Notes: generated from the sequence alone by a model not told the origin. A DNA stretch of 64,000 nucleotides from Variovorax sp. OAS795 (GCF_040546685.1 NZ_JBEPOH010000001.1:4278001-4342000); one strand, 5' to 3'. Positions 39,530-49,571 are shown, numbered from the stretch's first letter. Made by a program: numbers and translations.

Positions 39530-39828
39530 ATCCCGTTGAATCCCGGTCGAATTCTTCTCTTCCCGACGTCGAGCGCCGGGCCCGCCGCCGCGCCGGCGCC
39601 AAGATGGGCTGGTACATCCATGCCTTCGTCTACGTGCTGGTCAACCTCGCGCTGGTGGCGCTCTCCGCGTCGCGCGGCCATGGCTGGGCGGTGTACCCGC
39701 TCATGGGCTGGGGCCTGGGCCTGCTGATCCACGGCGCCGTCGTCTGGTTCATTGCGCCCGGTGGCAGCTTCTACGACCGGCTGGTCGAACGCGAACGGCA
39801 GGCACTGCGCGCGGGGGAGCGCGGATGA
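39526..39828 (+). CDS. 2TM-domain protein
   Basis: A 100-residue membrane protein. A basic N-terminus (VERRARRRAGAKMGWYIHAF) leads into two membrane helices: YVLVNLALVALSAS, then MGWGLGLLIHGAVVWFIAPG. It ends in a charged helix, SFYDRLVERERQALR. This matches the 2TM domain, which elsewhere is found alone or fused to LytS-type kinases. The start overlaps the desaturase stop and the stop overlaps the kinase start, both as ATGA. A role as sensor partner of the kinase is a reasonable inference. Confidence 0.87.
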   Translation: MNPVESRSNSSLPDVERRARRRAGAKMGWYIHAFVYVLVNLALVALSASRGHGWAVYPLMGWGLGLLIHGAVVWFIAPGGSFYDRLVERERQALRAGERG

Positions 39829-40895
39829 GCGTGGGCGCACTGCCCCGTTTCCGAGCGGAGAACGTCCGCGGCGTGCTCCGGCATGGCCTGATCACCGTCG
39901 TCTTCTGTTGCTTCATAGCCGGGGCGCTGACCATCACGCAGCACGGCGACTGGCGCGCGCAGATGGTGTATTCGCTCTCGATCGGGCTGATCAGCTGGCT
40001 TTTCATCGACATCGGCCGGCTGGTGATCAGCGGCCACAAGGAAATCCTCTGGCCGTCGGGCCCCTGGGGCTACCTGCTGGTGGCGGGGGGCGTGACGGTC
40101 GGCTTCCTGGGCGGCAATGCCATTGGCGACGCCTGGACCCATCAGCCCCTGCTCGACTTCCGCAGCTTCACCGAGCGCCGGCTCGCGACCACCATCATCA
40201 TCACGCTGACGGCCACCGTCTGCATGTGCTTCTTCTTCTACAGCCTTGGCAAGAGCAAGCACATGCGGGGCCAGATCGAGCTCGCGCAGCGCAACGCCAC
40301 CGAGGCCCGGCTCAAGCTGCTCGAGACGCAGCTGGAGCCGCACATGCTGTTCAACACGCTGGCCAACCTGCGCGTCCTGATCGCGACCGATCCGCCGCGC
40401 GCCATCGCCATGCTCGATCGGCTCAACAACTACCTGCGCATGACGCTCAGCGGGTCGCGCGCGCTTGCGCATCCGCTGTCGGCCGAGTTCGAACGGCTGG
40501 CCGACTACCTCGAGCTGATGTCCGTGCGCATGGGCGAGCGCCTGCGCTACACGCTCGACCTGCCGGAAGACCTGCGCGACGCGCCCGTGCCGCCGCTGCT
40601 TTTGCAGCCGCTGGTGGAAAACAGCATCCGGCACGGACTCGAGCCCAAGGTCGAGGGCGGCGATATCGTCGTGCGCGCCTACCGTGACGCGGGTCGGCTG
40701 GTCATCGAAGTGAGCGACACCGGCGCCGGCCTCGATGCGGAGCGGCCAAGCACGGAAGGCAGCGGCTTCGGGCTTGCGCAGGTCCGCGAACGGCTGGCCA
40801 CCGTGTACGGCGAGCAGGGCCACATGAGCCTCGCCGCCGAACCCGCGGGCGGAACCCGCACCACCGTCAGTTTCCCCTTGCCACCAAGCGCATGA
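39825..40895 (+). CDS. LytS/AlgZ-type sensor histidine kinase
   Basis: A 356-residue membrane kinase. Four hydrophobic segments lie in the first 142 residues, with no recognisable extracytoplasmic sensor domain. The His-kinase domain has QLEPHMLFNTLANL with H173 as phosphoacceptor, the family motif in which Phe is replaced by Met. The N-box is LVENSIRHGL (N266), followed by DTGAGLD and GSGFGLAQVRERL in the ATP site. Both ends overlap neighbours as ATGA, so it is coupled to the 2TM protein and to its cognate LytTR regulator. The signal sensed is unknown. Confidence 0.92.
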   Translation: MSVGALPRFRAENVRGVLRHGLITVVFCCFIAGALTITQHGDWRAQMVYSLSIGLISWLFIDIGRLVISGHKEILWPSGPWGYLLVAGGVTVGFLGGNAIGDAWTHQPLLDFRSFTERRLATTIIITLTATVCMCFFFYSLGKSKHMRGQIELAQRNATEARLKLLETQLEPHMLFNTLANLRVLIATDPPRAIAMLDRLNNYLRMTLSGSRALAHPLSAEFERLADYLELMSVRMGERLRYTLDLPEDLRDAPVPPLLLQPLVENSIRHGLEPKVEGGDIVVRAYRDAGRLVIEVSDTGAGLDAERPSTEGSGFGLAQVRERLATVYGEQGHMSLAAEPAGGTRTTVSFPLPPSA

Positions 40896-41731
40896 ACCCC
40901 ACCGCCCTCATCGCCGAAGACGAACCCCTGCTCGCACAGGCCCTCAAGGCCGAGCTGGCGGCCGCCTGGCCTGAACTAAAGGTGCTTGCCATCACGGGTG
41001 ACGGCCGAGGCGCGGTGCGCGAGGCGCTGCGCCTGCTGCCGCAGGTGCTGTTTTTGGACATCCGCATGCCCGGGCTCGATGGCCTTGGCGCCGCCGCCGA
41101 ACTGGCCGACAGCTGGCCGGTCGCCGAGGCGCCCATGCCGCAGCTGGTCTTCGTGACGGCCTACGACGAATACGCGGCCCGCGCCTTCGAGACCCAGGCC
41201 CTCGACTACGTGCTCAAGCCGGTGCAGCCCGGGCGGCTTCGCAAGACCGTGCTGCGGCTGCAGCAGGCATTGGCCGCCCAGCCGCCTTCGAAGGCGGCCC
41301 CGGCAACGGCCGATGAAATGCTGGAGCGAACCCTGGCGCAGTGGCGCGAGGTGCTTGCCGCCGCTTCCGGCAACGGCGCATCGGCCCCGCCAGCCACGGC
41401 CCCGCTGCGGATCATTGCAGCCAGCGACGCCGGCGGCAGCACCGTGCGCATGGTCCCGATCGACGAGGTGCTGTATTTCGAGGCGGCCGACAAGTACATC
41501 CGCGTGCTCACCGCCTCGCACGAGTACCTGATCCGCACGCCGTTGAAGCAGCTGTTGACGCAACTCGATCCCGGGATCTTCTGGCAGGTGCACCGCGCGG
41601 TGGTGGTGCGCAGCTCCGCCATCGAGGCGGTGCACCGCGACGAGGCCGGCAAGCTGCACCTGGACCTGCGGGGCCGGCCGGAGAAGATTCCGGTCAGCCG
41701 GCTGTACGGCCATCTGTTTCGCGCCATGTGA
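40892..41731 (+). CDS. LytTR-family response regulator (AlgR/LytR-like)
   Basis: A 279-residue regulator. The receiver domain has E9/D10 in the acidic pocket, D56 in VLFLDIRMP as phosphoacceptor and K at ALDYVLKPV. A linker of about 40 residues, Ala/Pro-rich, follows. The LytTR DNA-binding domain (about 165-279) contains VLYFEAADKYIRVLTAS, then IFWQVHRAVVVRSSAIEAV and the final IPVSRLYGHLF. It is the last gene of the operon; the terminator at 41760-41785 follows. Target genes are unknown; control of its own operon is possible. Confidence 0.93.
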   Translation: MNPTALIAEDEPLLAQALKAELAAAWPELKVLAITGDGRGAVREALRLLPQVLFLDIRMPGLDGLGAAAELADSWPVAEAPMPQLVFVTAYDEYAARAFETQALDYVLKPVQPGRLRKTVLRLQQALAAQPPSKAAPATADEMLERTLAQWREVLAAASGNGASAPPATAPLRIIAASDAGGSTVRMVPIDEVLYFEAADKYIRVLTASHEYLIRTPLKQLLTQLDPGIFWQVHRAVVVRSSAIEAVHRDEAGKLHLDLRGRPEKIPVSRLYGHLFRAM

Positions 41732-41759
41732 AATCTCGCGGCGCGAACCGCCCATGAAA

Positions 41760-41785
41760 AAAGCCGGTCCGAGGAGACCGGCTTT
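41760..41785. terminator. Bidirectional rho-independent terminator
   Basis: AAAGCCGGTC (41760-41769), a six-base loop and GACCGGCTTT (41776-41785) form a perfect ten-base-pair hairpin. On the plus strand it is followed by CTTTC; on the minus strand the opposite flank supplies a run of T (from GAAAAAAG). It can end both the LytTR gene transcript and the convergent repeat-protein gene. Confidence 0.85.
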
Positions 41786-41822
41786 CTTTCAGATGGCGGC
41801 TGCTCCCGCCATGCGGCTCCGC

Positions 41823-42170
41823 TCAACGCCAGTGGCGATGGCCGTGGTGGTAGCCACGCGGACCGTAGTAGCGCGGCGCGTAGTAGGCCGGCGGCGCGTA
41901 GTACACCGGGGCCGGACGGTAGTAGACCGGCGGCGGCGGGCGGTAGTACACCGGGGGCGGCGGCGCGTAGTAGACCGGCGCAGGGGCCGAGTACACCGGT
42001 GCCGGGTAGTAGGCCGGAGCGCCAACGCCCACGGCCACGCCTGGCAGACCCACGCCGACCGACCAGCTCACGTCACCGCGGGCGCTGGCCGAAGTGGCCG
42101 CAAACAATGCACCGGCTGCCACGACACCCGCGGCGGCCCATTTGAAGAAGGTTGAACGTGTGAGGCTCAT
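41823..42170 (-). CDS. Small secreted Tyr/Pro-rich repeat protein
   Basis: A 115-residue exported protein. The signal peptide MSLTRSTFFKWAAAGVVAAG continues to a cleavage site after SASA (about residue 30). Residues 52-100 are tandem variants of P-V-Y-Y-x-P-P (APVYYAPPPPVYYRPPPPV), and the end is His/Arg-rich (GYHHGHRHWR). Proteins of this build are common in Burkholderiales and are of unknown role; an envelope or surface coat function is only a guess. It is divergent from glnS and ends at the bidirectional terminator. Confidence 0.85.
   Translation of the reverse strand: MSLTRSTFFKWAAAGVVAAGALFAATSASARGDVSWSVGVGLPGVAVGVGAPAYYPAPVYSAPAPVYYAPPPPVYYRPPPPVYYRPAPVYYAPPAYYAPRYYGPRGYHHGHRHWR
41875..42012. 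repeat. Tandem repeats coding for PVYY-type peptides
   Basis: About six degenerate units of roughly 18-24 bases, each containing a core like GTAGTA(C/G)ACCGG on the plus strand, encode the Y-Y-x-P-P-P-V repeats of the secreted protein. Copy number is likely to vary by slippage. Confidence 0.65.
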
Positions 42171-42303
42171 GATCTTGGACTCCTTGTTGGGGCGTTTCCG
42201 CCCATGTATGTATTGAACGCGCCAAATGCAAACCGGTTGCCCGCCGCAATGTGAAGAACGTTGCCAAACGTAACCGGAAGGGGGTGCACTCTAGAATGCC
42301 GCA

Positions 42304-44118
<1,815 letters not shown>

Positions 44119-44126
44119 CGGGATTC

Positions 44127-45026
44127 ATGCATAGGTCGCCACCCGAATCCACCGGCCCTGCCCTCACCCGCCGTTGCGCACTGCTCGGCACGGCGGGCCT
44201 GCTGGCATTGGCCTCCACGTATGCCGGTGCAGCCGCTTCCAAGAAGAAGCAGCAGCAGCAACCTGAAGTGTGGCCACGTGCGTCCCAGGTGCCTGGCGGC
44301 GTCGCGCGCCTGTCGCTCGGTCCGGCGGCGAAGCGTCCGGCCGCCTTTGCGGGCGACGTGCCGCTGCTCGTCCTCGGCGACGCCATCGACTGGACCGCCG
44401 TGGTCGGCATTCCACTCGCGGCCGAGCCTGGCGAGGCGCGCATCGCCGTGCGCAGCGAAAGCGGCAGCGAGAGAGTCATCGCCTACGCCATCGGCACGAA
44501 GCAGTACCGCGAGCAACGCCTGACGGTACCGCCGCGCACGGTCGATCTTTCGCCCGAGGATGAGGCACGCTATCAGCGCGAGCGCGCGCACCTCGCCACC
44601 GTGATGGCCACGCTCACCGACCTGCGGCCCGATGCCTCGCTGCGGATGCGCGTGCCCGTGCCGGGCCGCCGCTCCAGCTCGTTCGGCCTGCGCCGCGTGT
44701 TCAACGGCCAGTCGCGCAATCCGCACAGCGGCATGGACATCGCGGCCGGCACCGGCACGCCGGTGCTCGCTCCACTGGCCGGGCGGGTGATCGACACGGG
44801 CGACTATTTCTTCAACGGCGGCACGGTCTGGCTCGACCACGGCGGCGGCCTCTTGACGATGTATTGCCACCTGAGCCGCGTCGACGTGAAGGTCGGCGAC
44901 GTGCTGAAGACCGGCGAGCAGTTGGCAGCCGTGGGCGCCACCGGGCGCGTGACGGGGCCGCATCTGCACTGGTCCGTGATGCTGAACCGGGCGATGGTGG
45001 ATCCGGCGCTGTTCATTGCGGCTTGA
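44127..45026 (+). CDS. M23-family metallopeptidase (LytM domain)
   Basis: A 299-residue secreted peptidoglycan endopeptidase or activator. A Tat-like signal (LTRRCALLGTAGLLALAST) ends near residue 37. A beta-rich N-domain (about 45-140) precedes the LytM domain. Zinc ligands are H200 and D204 (HSGMDIA) and H281 in GPHLHW, with H248 and H279 also conserved, so it should be catalytically active. It starts eight bases after glnS and is likely cotranscribed. It probably cleaves peptide cross-links in the periplasm. Confidence 0.91.
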   Translation: MHRSPPESTGPALTRRCALLGTAGLLALASTYAGAAASKKKQQQQPEVWPRASQVPGGVARLSLGPAAKRPAAFAGDVPLLVLGDAIDWTAVVGIPLAAEPGEARIAVRSESGSERVIAYAIGTKQYREQRLTVPPRTVDLSPEDEARYQRERAHLATVMATLTDLRPDASLRMRVPVPGRRSSSFGLRRVFNGQSRNPHSGMDIAAGTGTPVLAPLAGRVIDTGDYFFNGGTVWLDHGGGLLTMYCHLSRVDVKVGDVLKTGEQLAAVGATGRVTGPHLHWSVMLNRAMVDPALFIAA

Positions 45027-45071
45027 GTGGCGCGAGCAGGAATCCGTCCTTCCCGATCCCTTTTTTGGCGC

Positions 45072-45947
45072 ATGACACACCGAACCAAGTCCTTTCTGAT
45101 CTGGCTCGCTGTCATTCCCGTGCTCGCGGGTTTGTGCGTCATCGGCTTGAGCGTATTGCCTCTTTGGTTCGCGTACCTCTTGCCATTTGGAATTGGACTG
45201 GCCTTGTTGGTCGTCCTCGCAGGAGTTGTGGTCGCAGGCAGCGCGACCCATACCCTCAAAGCGAGCATCGCGGGACTCACCGGCGGCGTCGTGCTGGTCA
45301 TCGCGGCCTTCAGCATCGTCGACGCCGCACGCCAAGCTGATTGGAATGCTTCGTACGCCGAATTCCGCAAGTTCAGCCAGATCGTGGCGCGCGGCGACCG
45401 AAAGGCCACTGCAAGCGCACTCGGTGACCTGCGGCACTTCACGCAGGCCGAAGCGCTCTGCATCCTGGGGTACGACAGCGGAAGCGGCGGCTGGGGCTAC
45501 CTCATGCCCGAAGGGCCGGACGCCCAGCGCACCCGCATGGGGCGCCGCTACTTCATCTCGACGCCACAACTTTTCGAGGTTGCCGAGATCATCGTCTCAA
45601 CGCAACCGGCTAAACGCGAGACCCAAGTGGCCCTGCACCGGATGCTGCAGGATTTGTCCTCGCGCGGCGACCCTGCGGCATTTCCGCGCTGGGAACAGCT
45701 CTGGCTGCGCACCAAGGCCGCCACGGGTGGCCCCGCCGGATGGCACTTCGATGGCACCCGTTTGAAGCGGCCGCCTGAGCAGTGCGGAGGAGACGACGAC
45801 ACGGATTTGACCGACCTCGTCAAGGAAATCAGCAAACCACCCGGCACTCCGGAGGAAGCCCTCGCCCAGGAGTCGCCCAGTTTGCAAGCGCAGCAGGCCG
45901 CGGAAAACGCCATTCGCGACGCCCGGGCCAACGCTGTCGCACGGTGA
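45072..45947 (+). CDS. Unknown membrane protein with soluble C-terminal domain
   Basis: A 291-residue protein I do not recognise. Three hydrophobic segments lie at about 8-30, 33-53 and 60-80 (FLIWLAVIPVLAGLCVIGLS, then LLPFGIGLALLVVLAGVVVA). A soluble region of about 200 residues follows. This contains QIVARGDRKATASALGDLRH, a patch resembling a helical repeat, and ends in a charged Gln/Ala-rich helix. The first 250 bases are less GC-rich than the neighbouring genes. GTG 45027 is in frame, but ATG 45072 after a weak purine stretch gives a proper membrane N-terminus. It converges with the deacylase-family gene. Confidence 0.72.
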   Translation: MTHRTKSFLIWLAVIPVLAGLCVIGLSVLPLWFAYLLPFGIGLALLVVLAGVVVAGSATHTLKASIAGLTGGVVLVIAAFSIVDAARQADWNASYAEFRKFSQIVARGDRKATASALGDLRHFTQAEALCILGYDSGSGGWGYLMPEGPDAQRTRMGRRYFISTPQLFEVAEIIVSTQPAKRETQVALHRMLQDLSSRGDPAAFPRWEQLWLRTKAATGGPAGWHFDGTRLKRPPEQCGGDDDTDLTDLVKEISKPPGTPEEALAQESPSLQAQQAAENAIRDARANAVAR

Positions 45948-46023
45948 TCGTCGGGTGCGCCAATTTCCCCAGGCGCAGAGACGGGACAACGCCAAAGCCG
46001 AAGGTGGCCGTCGCCTGGCGTCG

Positions 46024-46959
46024 TCAAAGCGGCTTCGTCAAATAAACCGCCTCGCGCCCCACGATCACCCGCTGCGCCGGCATGAAGATCGTGCAGTCGT
46101 CGCACGGCGCGCGGATCTCGTCCGGCCCGTTGGTGGCGATCAGCTCGCCCTTGGCAAAGGTCTCGAAGCCGATCAGCGGCCGCACGAACGCAAACCCTTC
46201 CGACTTGATGACATGCGTCTGCAGCAGCTCGAAGCGGCGCTGCGGCCCGGGCGCCGGCACGGTGGGGCCCTTGTCGATGAGGCCGAAATGCGCCAGGAAA
46301 TCGAGCGAGATGGCGGTGGCCAGGTCGGACGCGGAGCGCAGGAAGTGCTGGCCGCATTCGGCCACCAGCGCCACGCCCTTGCCTTCGGGAAGGCCGTGGC
46401 GTCCATGCTGGATCAACGGGGTGCCGGAGCCCAGGCCGTCCGGCATCACGAGGTGAACCGAGGGACGGCCGATCGCCATTGCCGCCTCGGCATTGCGATC
46501 GAATGCCGGGTACACCCAGAACGGAATCACCGGCTGGCTGGTGGAGTGGATGTCCAGGATGTGGTCGGCCGCGCTCACCACCGGACGCAGCATGCGAGCG
46601 CGGCGCAGCTCGGGGCTGTCTTCGGTGCCGTCCAGCCACTCGGGCGACCAGACGCGGTTGAGGTTGTGCACCAGCTGGCGGCTGTCGAAAGGCTGCGCCT
46701 GGTCGAAGGACTCGTACGCCTCCACGTTCGCAAAGCTCACCGTGAGCGTGCCGATCCTGGGGCGCACGTTCGTGTCCAGCAGGTGCGTGGCGGCGGTCAT
46801 GCCACAGATCTCGTTGCCGTGCGTGAGCGCGTTGATCAGCACGTGCGGGCCGGGCTTGCCCGACTCGAAGCGGTGCACGTAGTCGATGCCGATGTTGCCC
46901 TTGCGGTAGGCGGAAAGATCGCGCGGGAGGACTTCGAGGGCGGGGGATGTCTGGGTCAT
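46024..46959 (-). CDS. Succinylglutamate desuccinylase/aspartoacylase family protein
   Basis: A 311-residue zinc hydrolase of the AstE/AspA family, which removes acyl groups from amino acids. Zinc-binding motifs are THGNE (H47, E50) and DIHST in the middle. A basic substrate loop (NRVWSPEWLDG) and a C-terminal beta domain follow, ending VIVGREAVYLTKPL. ATG 46957-46959 is used; the upstream open extension to 47055 is not conserved-looking. No arginine-succinyltransferase genes are nearby, so the true substrate may be another N-acyl amino acid. It is divergent from the Fic gene. Confidence 0.87.
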   Translation of the reverse strand: MTQTSPALEVLPRDLSAYRKGNIGIDYVHRFESGKPGPHVLINALTHGNEICGMTAATHLLDTNVRPRIGTLTVSFANVEAYESFDQAQPFDSRQLVHNLNRVWSPEWLDGTEDSPELRRARMLRPVVSAADHILDIHSTSQPVIPFWVYPAFDRNAEAAMAIGRPSVHLVMPDGLGSGTPLIQHGRHGLPEGKGVALVAECGQHFLRSASDLATAISLDFLAHFGLIDKGPTVPAPGPQRRFELLQTHVIKSEGFAFVRPLIGFETFAKGELIATNGPDEIRAPCDDCTIFMPAQRVIVGREAVYLTKPL

Positions 46960-47046
46960 ACGCGTTTGAGAACTTGGTCGGAGTGGGTCAAGCGAGTTTG
47001 CTACAGGTGACAGTTCCGTGCGTTTTATGCCGCTAAGGCACCTCAT

Positions 47047-47072
47047 GCGCCGCAATTTTGAATTTGCGGATC
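47047..47072. promoter_or_regulatory. Inverted repeat between the AstE-like and fic genes, with overlapping promoter
   Basis: CCGCAA-N8-TTGCGG (47050-47069) is a perfect six-base dyad; ignoring two bases on each side it extends to ATG/CAT at the outer ends. The right arm supplies TTGCGG, which with TATTAT (47088-47093) at 18 bases makes a plausible -35/-10 pair for fic. A bound protein would occlude that promoter. Which protein binds is unknown; the fic product has a C-terminal winged helix and could be autoregulatory. Confidence 0.5.
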
Positions 47073-47096
47073 ATCTTTTGAGCCGATTATTATAAA

Positions 47097-48278
47097 ATGC
47101 GGCGCATGGCCACTTCCGCACCGCTCTACACCTGGCAGCAAGCCGACTGGCCCCGGCTTCGGTACGACGCAGTGGCCGCCAGCCCCGCCCTGCTGCGCGC
47201 GCGCGAACTCAAGGGAGAAGTGAATGGCATGGCGCGTGCCATCGGCCTGGAAGGCCTGGTTGAAACCGAGCGCGAGTTATGGACGCAGGAGGCCGTTGCC
47301 ACCGCGGCCATCGAAGGCGAACGGCTCGAGCTTGCAGCAGTTCGCTCCTCGGTGATGCGGCGCCTGGGCTCCGGCGACGCGGGCCCGACCGACCGCCATG
47401 TCGATGGCTTGGTCGAGGTCATCCACGACGCCACGACCCATTTCGACGAGCCGCTCGATCAAGACCGCCTGTGCCGCTGGCAGTCGGCGCTCTTTCCTGG
47501 AGGCACGACGGGCGTCCGGCGCATCGCCGTGGGCCGCTACCGGGACCATGCCGATCCCATGCAGATCGTGAGCGGATTGCCCGGCAGGGAGATCGTGCAC
47601 TACACGGCGCCGCCCTCTTCCGCCGTCGCGTGCGAAATGGATGCCTTTCTCGCGTGGTTTGCGCAGACACGCGACGCCGGCATGGACGGTATTGCACGCG
47701 CGGCCATTGCGCACCTGTGGTTCGAAACCATCCACCCGTTCGAGGACGGCAATGGACGTGTCGGCCGCGCGGTGGCGGACATGGCGCTGGCCCAAGACAC
47801 CGGTGCATCGACCCGCCTTTTCAGCCTCTCGCGGCAACTGCTCGTGGACCGCAAGGGCTACTACGCTGCCTTGGCCGCGGGCCAGTCGGGCGGCACGGAC
47901 GTGACGGCGTTCGTGCAATGGTTCGCCCATGCTTTCGGGCAGGCGTGCATTGCATCGAGCCGGTTGATCCAGTCTTCACTGGAGCGTTCGCGCTTCTGGG
48001 CGAGACATGCGGGGCATGCGCTCAACGAGCGGCAGCGCCTGCTGCTGCGCAGGCTGCTCGAAGCCGGCGACGGCGGCTTTCTCGGCGGGCTCAACGTCGA
48101 GAAGTACTTGAAAATGGTGCGCGTCTCGAAGGCAACGGCCACGCGCGACCTGTCTGACCTCGTACGCAACGGCATGCTCCACACGGCGGGTCAGGGAAAA
48201 GCCCTGCGCTACTACGTAACCATGCCCGGATGGACGCATGGTGCCCAGGGCGAAGACGCGCCAGGCGGCGCCGGCTGA
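47097..48278 (+). CDS. Fic-domain protein (class II, self-inhibited), with DUF4172 N-domain and winged helix
   Basis: A 393-residue AMP-transferase-type protein. The N-terminal region (YTWQQADWPRLRYD to about residue 60) matches DUF4172. The inhibitory helix follows, TAAIEG at 69-74, whose Glu73 should block ATP binding. The catalytic motif HPFEDGNGRVGR is complete (H213). Residues from about 320 form a winged helix (SKATATRDLSDLVRNGMLH). ATG 47097 and ATG 47106 are both possible; the promoter at 47064-47093 would favour 47106 with almost no leader. No separate antitoxin gene is needed. The targets are unknown. Confidence 0.92.
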   Translation: MRRMATSAPLYTWQQADWPRLRYDAVAASPALLRARELKGEVNGMARAIGLEGLVETERELWTQEAVATAAIEGERLELAAVRSSVMRRLGSGDAGPTDRHVDGLVEVIHDATTHFDEPLDQDRLCRWQSALFPGGTTGVRRIAVGRYRDHADPMQIVSGLPGREIVHYTAPPSSAVACEMDAFLAWFAQTRDAGMDGIARAAIAHLWFETIHPFEDGNGRVGRAVADMALAQDTGASTRLFSLSRQLLVDRKGYYAALAAGQSGGTDVTAFVQWFAHAFGQACIASSRLIQSSLERSRFWARHAGHALNERQRLLLRRLLEAGDGGFLGGLNVEKYLKMVRVSKATATRDLSDLVRNGMLHTAGQGKALRYYVTMPGWTHGAQGEDAPGGAG

Positions 48279-48280
48279 GC

Positions 48281-49483
48281 CTACCAATTCACCTCGCGCT
48301 CCGGCGTGGCCGAAATATGGTGGATCGACAGGTCCGCCCCGTCGTACTCCTCTTCCTGCGTGAGCCGCAGGCCCATGGTGGCCTTGAGCGCGCCATACAC
48401 CACCGCGCCGGCAAGCGCAGCCCAGGCCACGCCCATCAAGGTGCCGATGAGCTGCGCCCACAGGCTCACGCCCCCGATGCCGCCGAGCGCCTGCGAGCCG
48501 AAGATGCCGGCTGCGATGCCGCCCCAGGTGCCGCACAGGCCGTGCAAGGGCCACACGCCCAGCACGTCGTCGATCTTCCACTTGTTCTGCGTGAGCGTGA
48601 ACATGGCGACGAAGATGGCACCCGCCACGCCGCCGACGACCAGCGCGCCCAGTGGATGCATCAGGTCGGAGCCGGCGCACACCGCCACCAGCCCGGCGAG
48701 CGGGCCGTTGTAGACGAAGCCGGGATCGTTCCTGCCCAAGGCCAGCGCCGCCAGTGTGCCGCCCACCATCGCCATGAGCGAGTTGACGGCCACCAGGCCC
48801 GAGATCTTGTCGATGCTCTGCGCGCTCATCACGTTGAAGCCGAACCAGCCGACGCACAGCACCCAGGCGCCGAGCGCGAGAAAGGGAATGTTCGACGGCG
48901 GATGCGCGCTCAGCGAACCGTCGCCACGGTAGCGGTTGCGCCGCGCGCCCAGCAGCACCACGGCCGGCAGCGCAAGCCAGCCGCCCACCGCGTGCACCAC
49001 GACCGAACCGGCGAAGTCATGGAACTCGCTGCCGGTGACGGAGGCGATCCACGCCTGGATGCCGAAGGCCTTGTTCCATGCAATGCCCTCGTAGAGCGGG
49101 TAGACGACCCCGACGATGACCGCGGTGGCGATCAGCTGCGGCCAGAACTTGGCGCGCTCCGCGATGCCGCCCGAGATGATGGCCGGAATGGCCGCTGCAA
49201 AGGTCAGGAGGAAGAAGAACTTCACCAGCTCATAGCCGCTCCTGGCCGCAAGCTCCGTGGCGCTCACGAAGAAGTGCGTGCCGTACGCCACGCCGTAGCC
49301 GACCAGGAAGTAGACGATTGTCGAAACCGAGAAGTCGACCAGGATCTTGACCAGCGCATTGACCTGGTTCTTCTTGCGGACCGTGCCCAGTTCGAGAAAG
49401 GCGAACCCGGCGTGCATGGCCAACACCATGATGGCGCCGAGAAGGATGAACAGCGCGTCAGCGCCCTGTTTAAGTGCGTCCAT
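48281..49483 (-). CDS. amtB: Ammonium transporter AmtB
   Basis: A 400-residue ammonium channel with eleven membrane helices. The twin histidines of the pore are H164 (FAGSVVVHAVGG) and H314 (WPLHGLCGTWGG). Other signatures are KNQVNALVKILVDFS and AERAKFW. The start at ATG 49481-49483 gives MDALKQGADALFILLGAIMV with no cleaved signal. A sigma-54-type promoter lies at 49556-49571. No glnK gene is adjacent, unlike the usual glnK-amtB pair, so its PII partner must be encoded elsewhere. The 3' end is two bases from the convergent fic stop. Confidence 0.94.
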   Translation of the reverse strand: MDALKQGADALFILLGAIMVLAMHAGFAFLELGTVRKKNQVNALVKILVDFSVSTIVYFLVGYGVAYGTHFFVSATELAARSGYELVKFFFLLTFAAAIPAIISGGIAERAKFWPQLIATAVIVGVVYPLYEGIAWNKAFGIQAWIASVTGSEFHDFAGSVVVHAVGGWLALPAVVLLGARRNRYRGDGSLSAHPPSNIPFLALGAWVLCVGWFGFNVMSAQSIDKISGLVAVNSLMAMVGGTLAALALGRNDPGFVYNGPLAGLVAVCAGSDLMHPLGALVVGGVAGAIFVAMFTLTQNKWKIDDVLGVWPLHGLCGTWGGIAAGIFGSQALGGIGGVSLWAQLIGTLMGVAWAALAGAVVYGALKATMGLRLTQEEEYDGADLSIHHISATPEREVNW

Positions 49484-49555
49484 TGGAGCTTCTTGCATTT
49501 TTTCTGGTTTGAATTGGTGCATGCACCCGGATTGCGCGGGGCAGCGCAGCAAGAA

Positions 49556-49571
49556 AGCAAAAATGGTGCCT
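49556..49571 (-). promoter_or_regulatory. Sigma-54 (RpoN) promoter of amtB
   Basis: On the minus strand the sequence is AGGCACC-ATTT-TTGCT. It compares with the consensus TGGCACG-N4-TTGCW: the invariant GG and GC are present with the required 11-base offset, and the -12 element is perfect. It would start transcription about 60 bases before the amtB ATG. This fits nitrogen control by NtrC, although no clear NtrC site was found upstream. Confidence 0.75.

Noticed and set aside
49516..49527. GGTGCATGCACC palindrome as an NtrC site for amtB
   Set aside because: The NtrC half-sites are in the reverse order and the palindrome lies downstream of the sigma-54 promoter, in the leader.
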